This document shows positions 6,361-8,107 of a stretch of 8,107 bases of DNA, in pieces. Made by a program: the position numbers and the translations under genes. The DNA lies in contig JAOUET010000079.1 in NCBI GenBank assembly GCA_029858605.1, forward strand, positions 1 through 8,107. Reading direction: 5' to 3'. Within the stretch, counting starts at the first letter, position 1; every line of letters starts with the position of its first letter. The notes beneath the pieces are model-generated. The model saw only the letters and a list, made by a program, of their open reading frames with translations. It was not told where the DNA came from and did not search any database. The stretch is from Coriobacteriia bacterium. GTDB taxonomy: Bacteria; Actinomycetota; Coriobacteriia; Anaerosomatales; JAENZW01.

Positions 6361-7047
6361 ATGTCGTCAGGTATCAGGCCGATAGCGTTGCACTACCTGT
6401 TCGACGTGAACTGCTACCTCGTGGAAACGGGCGACGGTCACGTTCTCATCGACACCGGCCTCTCGCGTCGGCGACCCGTGCTCGAAGCCGAACTCGAAGG
6501 CGCAGGCTGCGGCCGCGGCAGTCTTTCACTGATAGTCCTCACGCATGCGCACACCGACCACGCGGGCAACTGCGCGTACCTTCGCGAGAAGTTCGGCAGC
6601 AGAATAGCCATGCACCGTGGCGACTTGGGCAAGGTGGAGCGCGGCGAAATGTTCTGGAAGCCGAAGGGCGAAGGGTCCCTCGGCACGACGCTAGCGAAGC
6701 TCGCCGCATCGCTCATCGGGATGGGCAAGTTCGACGCATTCGAACCGGACGTGCTCCTTGAGGACGGGCAGGATCTCTCAGACTACGGCTTGGACGCGCG
6801 GGCGCTCCACTTCCCCGGCCACTCTCCGGGTTCGGCAGGCATTCTGACCTCAGCGGGCGATCTGTTCTGCGGCGACTTGCTCACGAACACGAGGAAGCCC
6901 GAGCGCAATTCGCTCGTCGACGACGCCGAGGAGATGGACGCCAGCATCGAGAAGCTGAGAACCCTTGGCATACGCACGGTGTACCCCGGTCACGGTGCTC
7001 CTTTCCCAATCGAGCTCTTGATGGGGGAGCCTGGGGCCGCCCGCTAG
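6361..7047 (+). CDS. Metallo-beta-lactamase-fold hydrolase
   Basis: This 228-residue cytoplasmic protein (no signal peptide) is a member of the MBL superfamily with a full dinuclear metal site: THAHTDHAGN supplies His62, His64, Asp66 and His67, HFPGHSPGS supplies His154, FCGDLL supplies Asp172, and YPGHG supplies His211. The first-strand Asp31 (IDTG) is also present. Zn is usual, though Fe or Mn occur in some members. The His-x-His-x-Asp-His plus PGH-SPG-S layout is typical of the glyoxalase II-like (hydroxyacylglutathione hydrolase-related) group, many of whose members have unknown thioester, lactone or phosphoester substrates. An insert of about 40 residues (85-130), rich in Gly, Lys and Ala and partly hydrophobic, lies between the second and third ligand blocks and probably forms the substrate lid. 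The start has AGGGG at 6351-6355, five bases before the ATG. The gene appears to stand alone, with a 334-base gap after it. Confidence 0.93.
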   Translation: MSSGIRPIALHYLFDVNCYLVETGDGHVLIDTGLSRRRPVLEAELEGAGCGRGSLSLIVLTHAHTDHAGNCAYLREKFGSRIAMHRGDLGKVERGEMFWKPKGEGSLGTTLAKLAASLIGMGKFDAFEPDVLLEDGQDLSDYGLDARALHFPGHSPGSAGILTSAGDLFCGDLLTNTRKPERNSLVDDAEEMDASIEKLRTLGIRTVYPGHGAPFPIELLMGEPGAAR

Positions 7048-7120
7048 GAGACAGATCGAGCCGACGCATGCCGTCGGCGGCGATTCGAGGGTCGAGCGGC
7101 AGGCAGGGGGTGGGGCTGGG

Positions 7121-7256
7121 TATGATGAAGCTAAGCCTGGGTGGTGGCTGCGGTTTGGCGCAACAGGCCCAGAGGTCCCAAGCGGCGGCTGTGGTTGGCA
7201 GGGGCCTCGACTCTAGACATGAAGCCCCGGCGCGGTCGCCGGGGCTTCGCTTCGTC
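7121..7256 (+). ncRNA. Candidate small RNA (or 3' UTR of the hydrolase mRNA)
   Basis: TATGAT (7121-7126) matches the -10 consensus at five of six positions, though no good -35 box stands 16-18 bases before it. A transcript from about 7132 would end at the hairpin 7221-7248, giving about 120 nt. Inside, GAGGTCCC (7172-7179) can pair with GGGGCCTC (7201-7208), eight pairs with one G-U, and CTGGG (7138-7142) with CCCAG (7168-7172). There is no match to any RNA family I know. The same sequence could be the 3' untranslated region of the hydrolase gene ending at the same hairpin. Confidence 0.3.
7221..7248 (+). terminator. Perfect 12-bp GC-rich hairpin, likely terminator
   Basis: GAAGCCCCGGCG (7221-7232) and CGCCGGGGCTTC (7237-7248) pair exactly around a CGGT loop. 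What follows, GCTTCGTCG, is only weakly T-rich. The hairpin lies 174 bases after the hydrolase stop codon and 134 bases before the next gene. It most likely ends the hydrolase transcript and/or a small RNA. Confidence 0.72.
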
Positions 7257-7369
7257 GAACTCCGGTTCGAGTCGCGAGCCACAAAGGGCCAGAGGTGCAT
7301 GCCGACAAGTGGTAGTCTGAGTCCCGACAGCGAGGGAATAGTCCGGTCAAAGGACGCATCGGGCCTTGT

Positions 7370-7378
7370 GAGGTGATC
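7370..7378 (+). promoter_or_regulatory. Extended ribosome-binding site deciding the start at 7382
   Basis: GAGGTGATC is complementary to nine consecutive bases of the 16S rRNA 3' end (anti-Shine-Dalgarno region), an unusually long match. The GAGG core ends 8 bases before the ATG at 7382. The GTG at 7373 lies inside the site and cannot be the start. Confidence 0.8.
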
Positions 7379-7381
7379 GAG

Positions 7382-7723
7382 ATGTCGGCTGACTCCAGGG
7401 CGATGACTCCTCAGGTTTCTGGAGAGAAGAACCGTGTCTTCGCCCTCCCTCGAACGCGCATCGCGTGGACTGCCATTCTGCTCTCAGCCTTCGCGCTCGG
7501 CTGGGGGCTCTTGTCGCCGGACGTCGTCCGTATCCCGATTCCAGGCAGCGGTTTCTTCCTTTCTGGGATTGCGGCAATAGCTGCGCTGACAACAGGGATC
7601 GTCGCAATCACCAAGCACGGCGAGCGCTCTCTGTTGCTATGGGTCGTCGTGACAACGTCTGGCCTCTACTCCGTGCTGGCCGTCGCCTTCCTTGCGCTTG
7701 AGCTGTTCGTCGGTCACGACTAG
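7382..7723 (+). CDS. Small three-helix membrane protein, function unknown
   Basis: This 113-residue protein has a polar N-terminus of about 25 residues ending in basic residues (LPRTR), then membrane helices near 28-45, 57-77 and 84-110. A short loop, SPDVVRIPIPGSGF (45-58), follows the first helix and TKHGERS (77-83) the second. By the positive-inside rule the N-terminus and the second loop (TKHGERS) are probably cytoplasmic. No catalytic or binding motif is seen and I do not recognise a family. The start is fixed by the long ribosome-binding site at 7370-7378. The next gene on the same strand begins 105 bases later with its own strong ribosome-binding site; they may be co-transcribed. Confidence 0.75.
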   Translation: MSADSRAMTPQVSGEKNRVFALPRTRIAWTAILLSAFALGWGLLSPDVVRIPIPGSGFFLSGIAAIAALTTGIVAITKHGERSLLLWVVVTTSGLYSVLAVAFLALELFVGHD

Positions 7724-7828
7724 CGCTGCATCGGTCTGGCGGCTGTGGCTCTGCAGAATCGTTTCGGTTCCCGTGGGTGCGCTGGCAACAGGTGTCGTCT
7801 ATTGGGCGTTGAGGCGCAGGAGGCAAAG

Positions 7829-8107
7829 ATGGATCAGGCAATGCTCTTCGCAGCAGCGGGCCTCACGGCTCTGTGGGGTGTCGCACATCTCTTCGCCACC
7901 AGAGGGGTGGTCGCGGGTTTCGGCGAGATCACGGGGGACAACCGACGCGTTATCACGATGGAGTGGATCGTCGAGGGCGTCGCACTCATCTCGATCGGGA
8001 CTCTGGTTGCTGTCGTGACTGTGGTTGACGCCGCATCCGAGCTTTCCTCGGCGGTCTTCGCGGTTGCCATCGGAACCCTGGTGGCGCTTGCCGTCGTGTC
8101 GCTGTTC
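7829..8107 (+). CDS. Conserved-looking membrane protein, N-terminal part
   Basis: Ninety-three codons are present and the frame is still open at the window end. AGGAGG at 7818-7823, five bases before the ATG, fixes the start. Helices are likely near 4-24, 47-67 and 74-93. Between the first two lies a polar, charged stretch, TRGVVAGFGEITGDNRRVITMEWIVEG in outline (residues 24-50), whose GDNRR and TMEW segments look like a conserved family signature rather than a random loop. I cannot name the family or a function. The preceding 105 bases hold no gene; an overlapping frame there (7692-8018) is judged a shadow. Confidence 0.8.
   Translation, partial: MDQAMLFAAAGLTALWGVAHLFATRGVVAGFGEITGDNRRVITMEWIVEGVALISIGTLVAVVTVVDAASELSSAVFAVAIGTLVALAVVSLF

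Larger units (their letters stand above)
7048..7381. other. 334-base gene-free stretch with several structured elements
   Basis: No convincing coding frame is present. It holds a 7-bp hairpin at 7060-7078 (GCCGACG / CGTCGGC, no T-run), a TATGAT box at 7121-7126, a region with potential secondary structure at 7132-7210, a perfect 12-bp terminator-type hairpin at 7221-7248, and the leader of the next gene. Within that leader GTCC (7341-7344) and GGAC (7352-7355) can form a small stem, and a strong ribosome-binding site lies at 7370-7378. I saw no tRNA, signal recognition particle RNA or recognised riboswitch in it. Confidence 0.6.

Noticed and set aside
7060..7078. Hairpin just after the hydrolase stop as its terminator
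   Set aside because: Only 7 bp and followed by GGCGATTCGA with no T-run; the 12-bp hairpin at 7221-7248 is a better terminator, so I mention it only within the gap.
7255..7285. Possible tRNA or tmRNA end, because of GGTTCGAGTC (7264-7273)
   Set aside because: The flanking bases cannot form a five-pair T-stem and no acceptor or anticodon arm can be found.
7692..8018. Open frame overlapping both small membrane protein genes
   Set aside because: It begins inside the first gene and runs out of frame over the second, which has AGGAGG before its own ATG; the Arg-rich translation looks like a shadow, although 7767-7825 reads as a hydrophobic stretch.

Overview
The window is GC-rich with strong Shine-Dalgarno sites, mostly NTG starts with good ribosome-binding sites, and compact genes. 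This fits a high-GC Gram-positive (actinobacterial) chromosome, perhaps an anaerobic lineage such as the Coriobacteriia. That placement is inferred from composition, the MacB-like exporters without a visible adaptor gene, and a DUF6512-like membrane protein; no rRNA or other taxonomic marker is present. I found no CRISPR array, transposase, phage gene or tRNA, and the region reads as ordinary chromosome.

Left part (1-4329): two MacB/LolD-type ABC export systems face each other. On the + strand the last 27 residues of an FtsX-type permease (2-85) are followed by its ATPase (294-1052). On the - strand an ATPase (4329-3661) is followed 16 bases later by a 798-residue permease (3644-1248). The permease is an internal duplication: two MacB-like halves fused in one chain. 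The systems converge on a perfect 32-bp palindrome (1081-1112) that probably ends both transcripts.

Middle (4504-6187): a four-helix membrane protein on the - strand has its ribosome-binding site inside a perfect 8-bp inverted repeat. It is divergent from a five-helix DUF6512-like membrane protein on the + strand (5160-5684). Next comes the most structured noncoding stretch of the window: a three-copy CGTTCTGCC motif around a CG-alternating tract, a plausible sigma-70-type promoter, and a leader with three successive hairpins, the second followed by a U-rich run. This leads into a 67-residue cold-shock protein gene (5918-6121), which ends at a clear intrinsic terminator.

Right part (6188-8107): a 228-residue metallo-beta-lactamase-fold hydrolase (6361-7047) carries its complete metal-ligand set. 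A 334-base gene-free stretch follows, with a TATGAT box, potential secondary structure and a perfect 12-bp terminator hairpin; it may encode a small RNA or be the hydrolase 3' UTR. Two small membrane proteins of unknown function follow, the second running off the window.

No previously undescribed multi-gene system is evident. The best leads are RNA-level: the cold-shock leader, the possible small RNA, and the sequestered ribosome-binding site.
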